Below, piece after piece: positions 15,625 to 24,446 of a stretch of 64,000 nt of DNA. This DNA is from Pseudovibrio sp. Alg231-02. GTDB lineage: Bacteria > Pseudomonadota > Alphaproteobacteria > Rhizobiales > Stappiaceae. The notes beneath the pieces were generated by a model. That model was given only the letters and a program-made list of their open reading frames with translations, had not been told where the DNA came from and made no database searches. Every line of letters begins with the position of its first letter. Positions within the stretch are counted from its first letter, which is position 1. The stretch lies in NCBI RefSeq assembly GCF_900143565.1, contig NZ_FREX01000001.1:635068-699067 (forward strand), written 5' to 3'. The translations under genes and the position numbers were made by a program.

Positions 15625-16192
15625 CCAACCTAAGTTTCCACCCTACATTCTTTGAAAAAGACTTTAACTCAAGATCATCAAGCACTTGCCAAAGATCTGT
15701 TTTGTCCGTTTCATCCCAGATCTTCTTGATGGACTTGTTTGCGCCTGATTTTTCTCGCGCTGGCGTGTACATGGAAATTGCAATAACGCCGTTATCTTCA
15801 AGAAATCTTGCATACCGATTGAGCTGTAATTCAGGCTCTTCGCAAAAGTAGAGCACTTCATTGAAGACAACTGCTGAGAACGTCTCCTCTGGTTTAGCGT
15901 TGAAGCTCTCAAGATCAGATTGCACCAGTTGCACATGCTCCTCCCCAACCTTGGCATTGCCTAGTGCAATTTCTGAGAGATCGACGCCACAATACCGCTG
16001 CAAGCCTGATGGCTTGAGATAGTGATACAGAATTGCTTCACCGCAGCCGACATCAAGGACTGCATGTGTCGTTGCAGTTTGTCCTAGCCATGCGGAGAGA
16101 ATTCCGTAGCGCGCAGCCTCTTTGATATCATTAAGAAAATGCCAGCGACCTGCTTCGTATTGGCGATCCCAATCACCTGAGAGATCTTCCAT
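15599..16192 (-). CDS. SAM-dependent methyltransferase (class I, small)
   Basis: 197 residues from ATG 16192 (MEDLSGDWDRQYEAGRWHFL). VLDVGCGEAILYHYL is motif I (SAM-binding), VDLSE motif II, and FSAVVFNEVLYF the post-motif. The WDRQYEAGRW opening is common in NodS-like and sugar or thiopurine-type methyltransferases, so N- or O-methylation of a glycan is plausible next to a deacetylase, as in Nod factor pathways. It begins 16 bases after the permease stop and may be the last gene of the ABC importer operon, while its own end overlaps the convergent deacetylase. Function beyond methyl transfer is inference. Confidence 0.8.
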   Translation of the reverse strand: MEDLSGDWDRQYEAGRWHFLNDIKEAARYGILSAWLGQTATTHAVLDVGCGEAILYHYLKPSGLQRYCGVDLSEIALGNAKVGEEHVQLVQSDLESFNAKPEETFSAVVFNEVLYFCEEPELQLNRYARFLEDNGVIAISMYTPAREKSGANKSIKKIWDETDKTDLWQVLDDLELKSFSKNVGWKLRLVRPVRQPK

Positions 16193-16208
16193 TATATTGA
16201 GGCTCCAG

Positions 16209-17381
16209 CTACTTATACGGATCAGCTGCATCGCGCAGCCCGTCGCCCATGAAGTTGAAGGCAAGCACGACAATGATGATCGGAATAACCGGCGCCATCA
16301 ACCACGGATAAATGGTAACGACGGAGATATTCTGGGCTTCATTGAGAAGAACACCCCAGGATACAGCGGGCCTCCTCAGTCCGAGATTCAAGAAGGACAG
16401 AGCCGTTTCACCAAGTATCATCGCCGGTACAGAAAGTGTTGCTGATGCAACAAGGTGACTTGTGAAACCGGGAAGCAAGTGTTTGACGATAATACGACTT
16501 GGGCTAGCGCCCATCAGAGCTGCGGCCTTGGCATATTCTTCTTCTCGCAGTGATAGCAATTTTGATCTGACGGCGCGCGCCAAACCCGGCCAGTCCAACA
16601 GGCCCAGAATGACCGTCAAGCCGAAGTAAATCCAGACTGGCGACCATGTTATCGGCAAGGCGGCAGATAAAGCCATCCAGAGTGGGAGTTCGGGCAATGA
16701 GCGCATAATTTCGATAACGCGTTGAATTGAGCTATCGATCCACCCACCGAAGAAACCAGCAAGTCCGCCGAGCAAGACACCAAGCACCATGGATATGCTT
16801 ACCCCGACAAGACCAATGGTGAGAGACAGCCGTGCTCCATAAACGAGACCTGAATATTGATCTCGCCCCAATCTGTCCGTTCCTGCAATAAACAGCGTCC
16901 CGTCTTTAGCGGGGCAAATAACGTGAAGGCTTGCGGGAAACAGGCCCCAGAACTTGTAGGGGTCTCCTTTGCAAAAGAACCGGAGCTTTTGAACTTTTGT
17001 GGTGTCTGTTTCATAGACCCACTTCAAATTTTCCAGATCAACTGAAGGGTTCAGACCATACACAAAGGGTCCAATCAACTTGCCTTCATGGAACAGGTGA
17101 ATGGCTTGTGGCGGAGCAAAGAGGAAATCTACGTTTCGCTTTGCCACTGAATAAGGTGCAATAATTTCTGCAAAAGGGACGCATAGGTAGAAGAAGAAGA
17201 GAATGATCGCTGAGATAACGGCCAGCTTGTGCTTGCGGAACTTCCACCAGATGATTTTCCATTGTGGCGCCTGATAGTATCTCTCCTGCTCTCGGGTCAG
17301 GATCTCAACATCCTTGGGGTCAAAACCCTTAGGGTTGACGTAGTGCTCTGCTTTGTCCTCTCCACGTTTGCCCGGGTTCAT
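16209..17381 (-). CDS. ABC importer permease, OppC/DppC type
   Basis: 390 residues with an N-terminal cytoplasmic tail, a first membrane segment near 53-75, a large periplasmic loop (about 76-165) and a five-helix core. The core carries GTDRLGRDQYSGLVYGARLSL and the EAA loop EEEYAKAAALMGASPSRIIVKHLLP that docks the ATPase. The long loop resembles permeases of rhizobial Agp-type oligosaccharide/peptide importers more than plain DppC. ATG at 17381 overlaps the TGA of the upstream permease (ATGA), so the two are coupled. Partner of the gene at 17378-18406; the substrate could be oligopeptide or oligosaccharide. Confidence 0.88.
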   Translation of the reverse strand: MNPGKRGEDKAEHYVNPKGFDPKDVEILTREQERYYQAPQWKIIWWKFRKHKLAVISAIILFFFYLCVPFAEIIAPYSVAKRNVDFLFAPPQAIHLFHEGKLIGPFVYGLNPSVDLENLKWVYETDTTKVQKLRFFCKGDPYKFWGLFPASLHVICPAKDGTLFIAGTDRLGRDQYSGLVYGARLSLTIGLVGVSISMVLGVLLGGLAGFFGGWIDSSIQRVIEIMRSLPELPLWMALSAALPITWSPVWIYFGLTVILGLLDWPGLARAVRSKLLSLREEEYAKAAALMGASPSRIIVKHLLPGFTSHLVASATLSVPAMILGETALSFLNLGLRRPAVSWGVLLNEAQNISVVTIYPWLMAPVIPIIIVVLAFNFMGDGLRDAADPYK

Positions 17382-18406
17382 TGTCTTGCCCCTTCTTTTC
17401 CAAGGCGAATTCGTGGATCCAGATAACCAAGCAAGACATCAGAGACCAACATGCCAATCAATGTGAGGATAGAGACGAAGAGGAGGATAAACCCTGCAAG
17501 GAACTGATCCTGCGATTGAAGCGCTCCAAGAAGGACAGGACCGACGGTGGGAAGGTTGAGGACGACAGAAACAATAACCGAGCCTGACACAAGCGAGGGA
17601 ATTAGATTGCCTATATCTGCTATGAATGGGTTGAGAGCGACACGAAGGGGATATTTGACGAGGAGTTTACTTTCTCGCATTCCCTTTGAACGAGCGGTCG
17701 TGACGTATTGCTTATAGATCTCATCCAGCAGGTTCGCGCGTAATCGGCGGATCATGGCGGCTGTGCCGGATGTTCCGATGACAATCACCGGAACAATAAG
17801 ATGTGCCACAATAGACAGGGCTTTACCGCCGCTCAAGGGTTCGCCAATGTAGTGCTCCTCCATAATGCCCCCTACCGTCAGTCCAAACCAGCTGTTGGCC
17901 AGATACATTAAAACCAATGCCAATAAGAAGTTAGGGGTCGCTAGACCGAGATACCCAATAAGTGTGAAGGTGTAATCTCCTAACGAATACTGATGTGTCG
18001 CGGAGTAAATGCCGATGGGAAAGGCAACGCAGTAAATGAAAAGGATCGTAGCAAGGTTGAGCGCAACTGTAAGCGGTAATGTTGGGCCAACCACTTCACC
18101 GACTGGCTGGTCATACTCAAAGGACCAGCCCCAATTGCCCTGAATTAGTCCATCAAACCCATTGGGTCCGGGCCAGAGCCCCACCCAAATTCCGTAACGC
18201 TCCACAAACGGCCTATCAAGAGCGAACTCTTTGCGCAGAAACTCCAGTCTGCCAATGGAAGCACTTTCTCCGGTTGAGCGGAGCATGGAGATCTGGTTGG
18301 AGATGTAGTCCCCTTCCGGCAATTCAATGATGAAGAAAACCAGGAAACTGATGGCAGCAAGCGTTGGTATCATCACCAACAGCCGCCGCAGGATGTAATT
18401 GAGCAC
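17378..18406 (-). CDS. ABC importer permease, OppB/DppB type
   Basis: 342 residues opening MLNYILRRLLVMIPTLAAIS, the standard OppB/DppB N-terminal helix. The EAA motif occurs near YVTTARSKGMRESKLLVKYPLR, and the final segments LASGSV-type and DVLLGYLDPRIRLG are as in the family. GTG start at 18406 with GGGAAG close upstream. The gap to the substrate-binding protein stop (18407-18532) holds no gene. Forms the membrane channel together with the downstream OppC-type permease. Confidence 0.88.
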   Translation of the reverse strand: MLNYILRRLLVMIPTLAAISFLVFFIIELPEGDYISNQISMLRSTGESASIGRLEFLRKEFALDRPFVERYGIWVGLWPGPNGFDGLIQGNWGWSFEYDQPVGEVVGPTLPLTVALNLATILFIYCVAFPIGIYSATHQYSLGDYTFTLIGYLGLATPNFLLALVLMYLANSWFGLTVGGIMEEHYIGEPLSGGKALSIVAHLIVPVIVIGTSGTAAMIRRLRANLLDEIYKQYVTTARSKGMRESKLLVKYPLRVALNPFIADIGNLIPSLVSGSVIVSVVLNLPTVGPVLLGALQSQDQFLAGFILLFVSILTLIGMLVSDVLLGYLDPRIRLGKEGARQ

Positions 18407-18532
18407 CCGCTTCCCTTTCTTTTCTCACACCACTCGTGGGAGAAGTCTAAAGGAGCTCTCTTGGCTTTCTCTGAGAAAATCTAATCAGGTTTGAGAAGCC
18501 CTATTAGCCCGCGCTTAAGGCAAGTGAAAAAA

Positions 18533-20449
18533 TCAATGAGGGAGATCGTCTTCATCCGGTAAGAGGTCTTCAAAAAAGAAGAGATCCATGCGGTGGATGC
18601 CGAACTGAGCACCGGGATCCCATCCATAAATGCCCATTTCAGGTACATTCAAAAGCCCCTTAACAACCACTGGCTGCCGGACAGCATTGACCAGACCGAT
18701 ATGAATTGTTTCATCTGCGTGAATCTGCAGGATTTGCTCCCAAATCATGTCCCGCTCTTCAAAACTACTGCTCACCAGCCATTGATCAAAGAGCTCAATC
18801 AAGCGAATTGCCGGAGGCCAGTCAGGTTTAACACCTGCGTGTCCATCACTCTCATAGTAGTTGCCCCATGGAGCCCATGAGAGAAAATCTTCGCGCGTGG
18901 GAGCATAATCTATCGGCGGCATATCTGCTGTTGGTACACCGTTTTCAAAACCGGACCAGACAGACATCATCAAAGTGCCAGAGAGCGCGCGAGCCCGGAT
19001 CGTGTCGCGCTGGCTTGGGCGGATAAAAGCAGAAACACCAATTTCCTTCCACGTTTCTGCAACAAGCTCCAGCGCATCATCCTGTTCAGCACTCTCGCCT
19101 GTGGTCTCAATAATGAGTTGCAGCGGGCGTCCGTCTTCCAGCAAGCGTACGCCGTCTCCTCGCCTATCTGTCAGTCCAATATCATCCAGCAACTGATTAG
19201 CAAGGTCTGGATTAAATTCCGCCCAAGCCGTTTGAAAGTCTGGCTGATACAACGGAGAAATGTTGAGAACCGTATCGTTGCCGGCTCTCCCCAAACCAAA
19301 ATAAAGTACTTTGTTTATGAGCTCACGATCGATGCCCAACGAGAGCGCATGGCGAAATCTGCGGTCCTGCATGAGTTTGCGCCATGTTGGATCTTTGACG
19401 CTGAGGTTGGGCAGGATTGAAATTTCAGATCCCTTGGAGTTGAGCCAGAGACGGGTGTCATAATCCTGTGTCTGTTCACCACGTTTAAGAACGGAAATAT
19501 CAGAGAACCCAAGTCCACGTGCCTGCAAATCACTTTCACCAGCCAGCGCCTTTGCCGGAATAAGTTTACCATCCACCACATCCATAATTATGCGGTCGAT
19601 ATAGGGAAGTTGCTGGCCTGCACTGTCCACGCGATGGAAGAACGGATTACGCTCCATAACTGCCCTGCGATCCCCCGAAGTGTTTCGTGGCACCCATGGC
19701 TGCAATGTGGGGATATGCGGATTGGATGCGCCGTACATGTCGTCCATGCGGTTGAACAAAGGTGCCCACCCGCGCACTTTCTCAATACGAGCGATCTGCC
19801 TGATAAATTCCGGATTTCCATACTCTTCATGGAACTGCTTCATGTAAGCAGCTGGCCGGTAAATGAACGGCGGGCGTGCTTTTGCAAGTTCCTGCAGGAA
19901 CAGAGGATTTGGCTCATGCCACTCAAAACGAACCGTCGTCTCATCAATAACTGAGAACTCAGGACCTTCACCATCCACCAGCATGAACCCTGGCAGGCCG
20001 ATGGGGTTCAGCTCCTCGTTTAGGGCGACATCTTCAAACCAGAACCGAAAGTCTTCTGCATTAAAGGAACTGCCATCAGACCATTTATGGCCTTCACGCA
20101 GATTTAGAGTGAAGATCTTGTCATAGTGATTATCTACACTCTCCAAAATGTCTGGATTTAACTCGAGGTTTTCATTGTACCCAACCAGCCTTGCATAGCC
20201 CCACACATTGATCAGACGCACGTCTTTAGGCCGCGAAATGAGCGTATGCAGCGCACCACCCTGCACTCCGATTACGCGGCCAATATCATCAGGGTAGGTC
20301 ACAAGTGGTTCATTGGGAACACGATCTACGATAGATGGCAGGCCCGGCGGAATTCCCGGAGTTTCCTTCAGGACCAGAGCTGCCGAGACCGTGGGCACTG
20401 CGAGGCTGATGAGCATAACAACCGTTGTGAGGAGGCCAAGTTTTCTCAT
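18533..20449 (-). CDS. Extracellular solute-binding protein, family 5
   Basis: About 638 residues from ATG 20449: MRKLGLLTTVVMLISLAV then a small-residue stretch ending VSA is a Sec signal peptide, so the protein is periplasmic. GHKWSDGSSFNAEDFRFWFED is the SBP_bac_5 signature region. It is longer than E. coli OppA (about 540), as in the large rhizobial oligosaccharide/peptide binders. The ATG shares bases with the TGA of the upstream ATPase (ATGA) and has GGGGGGAG upstream, which decides this start over a longer one at 20512. Delivers the ligand to the two permeases encoded downstream. Confidence 0.9.
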   Translation of the reverse strand: MRKLGLLTTVVMLISLAVPTVSAALVLKETPGIPPGLPSIVDRVPNEPLVTYPDDIGRVIGVQGGALHTLISRPKDVRLINVWGYARLVGYNENLELNPDILESVDNHYDKIFTLNLREGHKWSDGSSFNAEDFRFWFEDVALNEELNPIGLPGFMLVDGEGPEFSVIDETTVRFEWHEPNPLFLQELAKARPPFIYRPAAYMKQFHEEYGNPEFIRQIARIEKVRGWAPLFNRMDDMYGASNPHIPTLQPWVPRNTSGDRRAVMERNPFFHRVDSAGQQLPYIDRIIMDVVDGKLIPAKALAGESDLQARGLGFSDISVLKRGEQTQDYDTRLWLNSKGSEISILPNLSVKDPTWRKLMQDRRFRHALSLGIDRELINKVLYFGLGRAGNDTVLNISPLYQPDFQTAWAEFNPDLANQLLDDIGLTDRRGDGVRLLEDGRPLQLIIETTGESAEQDDALELVAETWKEIGVSAFIRPSQRDTIRARALSGTLMMSVWSGFENGVPTADMPPIDYAPTREDFLSWAPWGNYYESDGHAGVKPDWPPAIRLIELFDQWLVSSSFEERDMIWEQILQIHADETIHIGLVNAVRQPVVVKGLLNVPEMGIYGWDPGAQFGIHRMDLFFFEDLLPDEDDLPH

Positions 20450-22347
20450 ATATGGCTCCCCCCTAAACCCACGATATCGCGCATACTTTCCATTCCCGGA
20501 GCACATACCCAATGATCTGTCTCAATCTCAACCAAATACGGTACGGTTGAGTAGCGCATCCGGTAGGGCGAAGGCCATTGTGTCGGGTCTGAGCTTGCGG
20601 TTCCTGCCAGAGATGAAAAATCCAGTTTGTGGTCCAAAGAGGGTTCTGGCACTGCTTTGAGAAGTGTACGCGTATAGGGATGGATCGGATTATCTATGAT
20701 CTGCCGCGTTGGTCCGACTTCGACAACCTTGCCCTTGCACATGACCGCTATGCGATCAGAAATGTAGTCAACCACAGCAAGGTTGTGGCTGACGAAAACA
20801 TAGGTCAGGCCCAACTCATCTTTGAGGTCTTTGAGAAGGTTCAAGATCTGTGCCTGAACGGAGACATCAAGCGCTGATGTTGGTTCATCACAAATCAAAA
20901 ACTCCGGGTTTAGCGCCAGAGCTCTTGCGATCCCGATACGTTGTCTTTGGCCTCCGGAGAAGGAGTGCGGGTAACGACGCAGATATCTTGGCGACAAGCC
21001 GACAAGATCAATCAGTTCCCGGATGCGCGCTCCTTGACTGAGGCTGTCACCCATACGGTGTATGACGAGCGGCTCCTGCAGGATCTCGTTGAGTGTTCGG
21101 CGTGGGTTTAACGAAGAGAACGGGTCCTGAAAGATAATCTGAGCCCGTTTACGGTATTGGAAGAGCTCTTTTTCAGAAAAACCCTGAATATCGCGTGCGC
21201 CGTCCTCAGTGGTGTAGGAGATTTTGCCACGCGTCAAAGGAAAAGCTCGCAGCATAGCAAGCGCGGCTGTGGTTTTTCCGGAACCTGACTCTCCAACAAT
21301 ACCAAGGCATTCACCTCTACGGACCGTCAAAGATACATTGTCGAGTGCGGTTGTCATGCCTCTGCGTTTTTTGCCGCGCAGGTTCTTGAATGTGAAGTTC
21401 TTACAAACGCCTTCCAGCTCAATGAGCGGCGTTCCACGGAATGCGTGAGCTTTGCCAACCGGACTTGGCTGAAAGTCAGAATGATGCGTGCGGGGTTTGA
21501 TTGGGCGGATTGGAACAAGGCGTTCATCCGGCTCCATAGAAAGCGAAGGAACCGCGTTGAGCAGCGCTTTCAGATAAGGGTGCTGCGGGGTCAGGAACAG
21601 GTCTTCAACACTACCCTTTTCCATGACCTCACCGTTGTAGACCACGACAACCTCATCAGCCATGTTTGTGACTACACCAAAATCATGCGTAATCATGAGC
21701 AGTGTCATGTTCAGTTCAGCTTGTACTTCCTTAATCAACTTCAGAATTTCGGCCTGAATGGTAACATCCAGCGCGGTTGTCGGCTCATCTGCGATAAGAA
21801 GCGTGGGGCGGCAGATCATCGCCATGGCTATGAGTGCGCGTTGCCGTAAGCCGCCAGAGAGCTCAAATGGATAGGCACGGATTGCGCGCTCAGGCTCGGG
21901 GAAATGAACCAGACGCAACATATCCTTGGTCAGTTCCTGGGCTTCTTTAGTGCCAACAAAGCGGTGCAGTTTTGCTGCTTCGCTGATCTGATCTCCAATG
22001 GTGTGCAGTGGTGAGAGCGAGACCATGGGCTCTTGAAAGATCATTGCAATCTGATCGCCGCGAATGGCGCGCATGGCAGGACCAGCCGGAGGCAGTTTTG
22101 CAATGTCTACTTTCTCACCGTTTTTGCGATTGTCCCGAAATAAAATTTGACCTGATGTGATGCGAGATTTTGCAGGAAGGATCCCCATAACCGCCCTGGA
22201 GATCACGGTCTTGCCAGACCCTGACTCACCAACCAAAGCGACGCATTTGTTTTCCGGGACACTAAAAGACACATCGCGGACAACTTGGTGATGCCCTTCG
22301 TCTCCATGAAACTCTACCGACAACCCTTTGACGTCAAGCAGGTTCAC
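20446..22347 (-). CDS. ABC importer ATPase with two fused nucleotide-binding domains (OppD-OppF type)
   Basis: 633 residues. First domain (about 1-270): Walker A GESGSGKTV, signature ELSGGLRQR, Walker B LLIADEPTTALD. Second domain (about 310-590): Walker A GESGSGKTT, signature SFSGGQRQR, Walker B FLICDEPTSALD. Each is followed by the oligopeptide/dipeptide C-terminal extension (HPYLKALLNAVP and HPYTRTLLKAVPEP). Both sites look catalytically complete. GTG start at 22347 with GAGGAAGGGA upstream. First gene of the importer operon; its stop overlaps the substrate-binding protein start. Confidence 0.92.
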   Translation of the reverse strand: MNLLDVKGLSVEFHGDEGHHQVVRDVSFSVPENKCVALVGESGSGKTVISRAVMGILPAKSRITSGQILFRDNRKNGEKVDIAKLPPAGPAMRAIRGDQIAMIFQEPMVSLSPLHTIGDQISEAAKLHRFVGTKEAQELTKDMLRLVHFPEPERAIRAYPFELSGGLRQRALIAMAMICRPTLLIADEPTTALDVTIQAEILKLIKEVQAELNMTLLMITHDFGVVTNMADEVVVVYNGEVMEKGSVEDLFLTPQHPYLKALLNAVPSLSMEPDERLVPIRPIKPRTHHSDFQPSPVGKAHAFRGTPLIELEGVCKNFTFKNLRGKKRRGMTTALDNVSLTVRRGECLGIVGESGSGKTTAALAMLRAFPLTRGKISYTTEDGARDIQGFSEKELFQYRKRAQIIFQDPFSSLNPRRTLNEILQEPLVIHRMGDSLSQGARIRELIDLVGLSPRYLRRYPHSFSGGQRQRIGIARALALNPEFLICDEPTSALDVSVQAQILNLLKDLKDELGLTYVFVSHNLAVVDYISDRIAVMCKGKVVEVGPTRQIIDNPIHPYTRTLLKAVPEPSLDHKLDFSSLAGTASSDPTQWPSPYRMRYSTVPYLVEIETDHWVCAPGMESMRDIVGLGGSHI

Positions 22348-22487
22348 GTGCGTCCCTTCCTCACTGGTCTGTTGCTAGCGCACGCGAGAAAGCCTTTCGC
22401 GGCTTTCACACTAGAACAGGGCTTTCTTTCAATGAGGTTGGGTTACGTGGCACACTTAAATTAAACTAGAAGACAATGCCGGGATTA

Positions 22488-24365
22488 TCAGTCGTCGCAT
22501 ATGGTCGAGTTGAGTTGCCAAACCTCGACTTTGCCCTTCCGTCCACGAATGTCATGGCTACCGCGATGGGTTACGTTATCGGGTCGCCCTGCTCTCTCAA
22601 CAGTTTCACCGCTCAACACCACACATGCTCCTTTAACGGAGGAGATGGTGCCACCCAGGCTTTGCAGGCGACTGCACACATTCACGGCATCGCCGACAAT
22701 GGTGTAGTTCCAACGTTCGACCGCCCCTACATTACCAACAATTACTGGGCCTGTGTGAATGGCAATCCGTACATTCAAAGCATTTTCGGGTGTAACTGCA
22801 TTGGCTTGCTGGATGGCGCTGACCATATCTTCTGCAGCAGAGATTGCGCATCGGGCATGGTCTTCCATCTCGTTTGGAGCACCCCAGAATGCGAGCATGC
22901 CGTCACCGACGAACTTATCGACAGTCCCCTGATGAGCCTCCACAGCAGACACAAGCAGTTTGAAGTGATCATTGAGCAGTCCAGCCACTTCGCCAGCGCT
23001 TCTGTGTTCGGAGATCGACGTGAAACCTTCAATGTCCGTAAACAGGATCGTCAGTTCAGCTTCTTTCGCTTTGGCTGCACGGTCGATCCCCATAGCCATC
23101 AACTTGGAATAGAGTGACTTTGGGATATACCGGCTCATGGCTTGTAAGCCGCTGGTGCTGGCATTCATTGCAGACGTAATCTGATCTACTTCTCGAATAT
23201 GACTGCGTGGTAGTGGTTCAAGGTGCTCAAACTCCAGAGCCCCAAACTTTTGAGCGCGCGCAGCAATGCCTTTCAATGGAGATGACAGACGACGCGCGAA
23301 GAAGATCGCGACAAGTGCGGACAGGAACACAACAGCCACGCCAGCAAAGACCGAGTTAATCAGACGAGTAAACTCATCATAACGCGAGTTTGCCAACTGA
23401 TACTCACCGACGTAGTAGACCTCGCCATCTGGTGAAACAAGCTTTTGTAAAACAAGAACATACATGTCCTCGCCATCGTAAATCAAATGCAGTTCAACGC
23501 CTCGTTTGCGCGCGCGCTGACTAAAGGGTTGTGCTTTACTGCCCTCAAACTTTGCAAGAACGGGATCTCCAAACTCTGTGACATGCGCCAGCAGATTGTG
23601 CTGTTGCAGCTCATTGGTTGGAGAGGAATACGCGAGCACCCGATTTTTGTCAGTCAGGATAAAGCGAGTGACATCCTCTTCGTCTACTTCGTTTCCAATT
23701 CCATCTTCTTTTGAAGAGGCGAGGACCGAGCCAACACCCTTCATCGTGATAATTGCGGAAACGTAGCCGATCGTCTCTCCATCAAACTTGATAGCGCTTG
23801 TCGCCGTTGCAAATGGGTCTTCACCAGATGCGTAGAAGTCCCCCCAGAATGGGTCTTCAGCAGTTTGCGCATCGATGCTTTGCATTCTGGAGAATTCAAA
23901 CAGATCTTGTTCAGGCTGGAATGGGATCAGATCTTGCCGGTTTTCGGCGTGACGCAAGCCCCAGACTGTTCCATTGGGCAGTGACAACACCAAGCCTTCG
24001 ACACTTTTCACCCCGAACAACACGCCACGAAACGTCTGGCGGGCACGAAAGATCGCATTTTGCGCCGTTGGCTGTTCTTCCGCATAAACTTTGATTGCAT
24101 GTACCGAGGAGAATGCCGGGGTCATATAGGCACTCAAGGCATTGTTGATTGCCTCGGTGGACATGATCGACGCTTTTTCGATCAAGCTTCGGGTATTCTT
24201 CAGATTGGTATGAACAGACATGTACAGCACAATACCGCCGCACAAGGTCACAACAGTCACGAAGGTTAGGCTCACCAACCACGTCAATGACAACTTGTAA
24301 TAGCACCGCCGTATGCCGATTGCTTTACGCCTGATCCTATTCCAAAGCTTCAAACCGTGACCCAC
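22488..24365 (-). CDS. Receptor-type class III adenylate/guanylate cyclase
   Basis: 625 residues: transmembrane helix about 28-48, an extracytoplasmic sensor about 49-335 with a Cache-like look, a second helix about 336-358, a HAMP-like linker, and a class III cyclase domain about 436-620. Metal aspartates in LFTDIEGFTS (D444) and FVGDGMLAFWG (D488), K484, and the YTIVGDAVNVCSRL segment all argue for an active enzyme. GTG start at 24365 is the best available but lacks a clear ribosome site. It lies between the CoA-transferase and the importer ATPase genes, on the same strand. The ligand is unknown; the neighbouring importer makes a nutrient cue conceivable. Confidence 0.87.
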   Translation of the reverse strand: MGHGLKLWNRIRRKAIGIRRCYYKLSLTWLVSLTFVTVVTLCGGIVLYMSVHTNLKNTRSLIEKASIMSTEAINNALSAYMTPAFSSVHAIKVYAEEQPTAQNAIFRARQTFRGVLFGVKSVEGLVLSLPNGTVWGLRHAENRQDLIPFQPEQDLFEFSRMQSIDAQTAEDPFWGDFYASGEDPFATATSAIKFDGETIGYVSAIITMKGVGSVLASSKEDGIGNEVDEEDVTRFILTDKNRVLAYSSPTNELQQHNLLAHVTEFGDPVLAKFEGSKAQPFSQRARKRGVELHLIYDGEDMYVLVLQKLVSPDGEVYYVGEYQLANSRYDEFTRLINSVFAGVAVVFLSALVAIFFARRLSSPLKGIAARAQKFGALEFEHLEPLPRSHIREVDQITSAMNASTSGLQAMSRYIPKSLYSKLMAMGIDRAAKAKEAELTILFTDIEGFTSISEHRSAGEVAGLLNDHFKLLVSAVEAHQGTVDKFVGDGMLAFWGAPNEMEDHARCAISAAEDMVSAIQQANAVTPENALNVRIAIHTGPVIVGNVGAVERWNYTIVGDAVNVCSRLQSLGGTISSVKGACVVLSGETVERAGRPDNVTHRGSHDIRGRKGKVEVWQLNSTICDD

Positions 24366-24446
24366 CTGTGTGAGGAATGCCAGCCCGTTAAACCACTCCC
24401 AGGACCGAGGGTCAAACTGCCTTCCTGCACATGGTGTCGCTAGTCT

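Noticed and set aside
22476-23117. Open frame of 213 codons on the plus strand opposite the second cyclase
   Set aside because: It lies wholly antisense to the catalytic domain of a clear cyclase gene and its translation has no recognisable domain; the same applies to long antisense frames at 26505-27146, 27159-27737, 31160-31711, 36517-37159 and 40137-40730.
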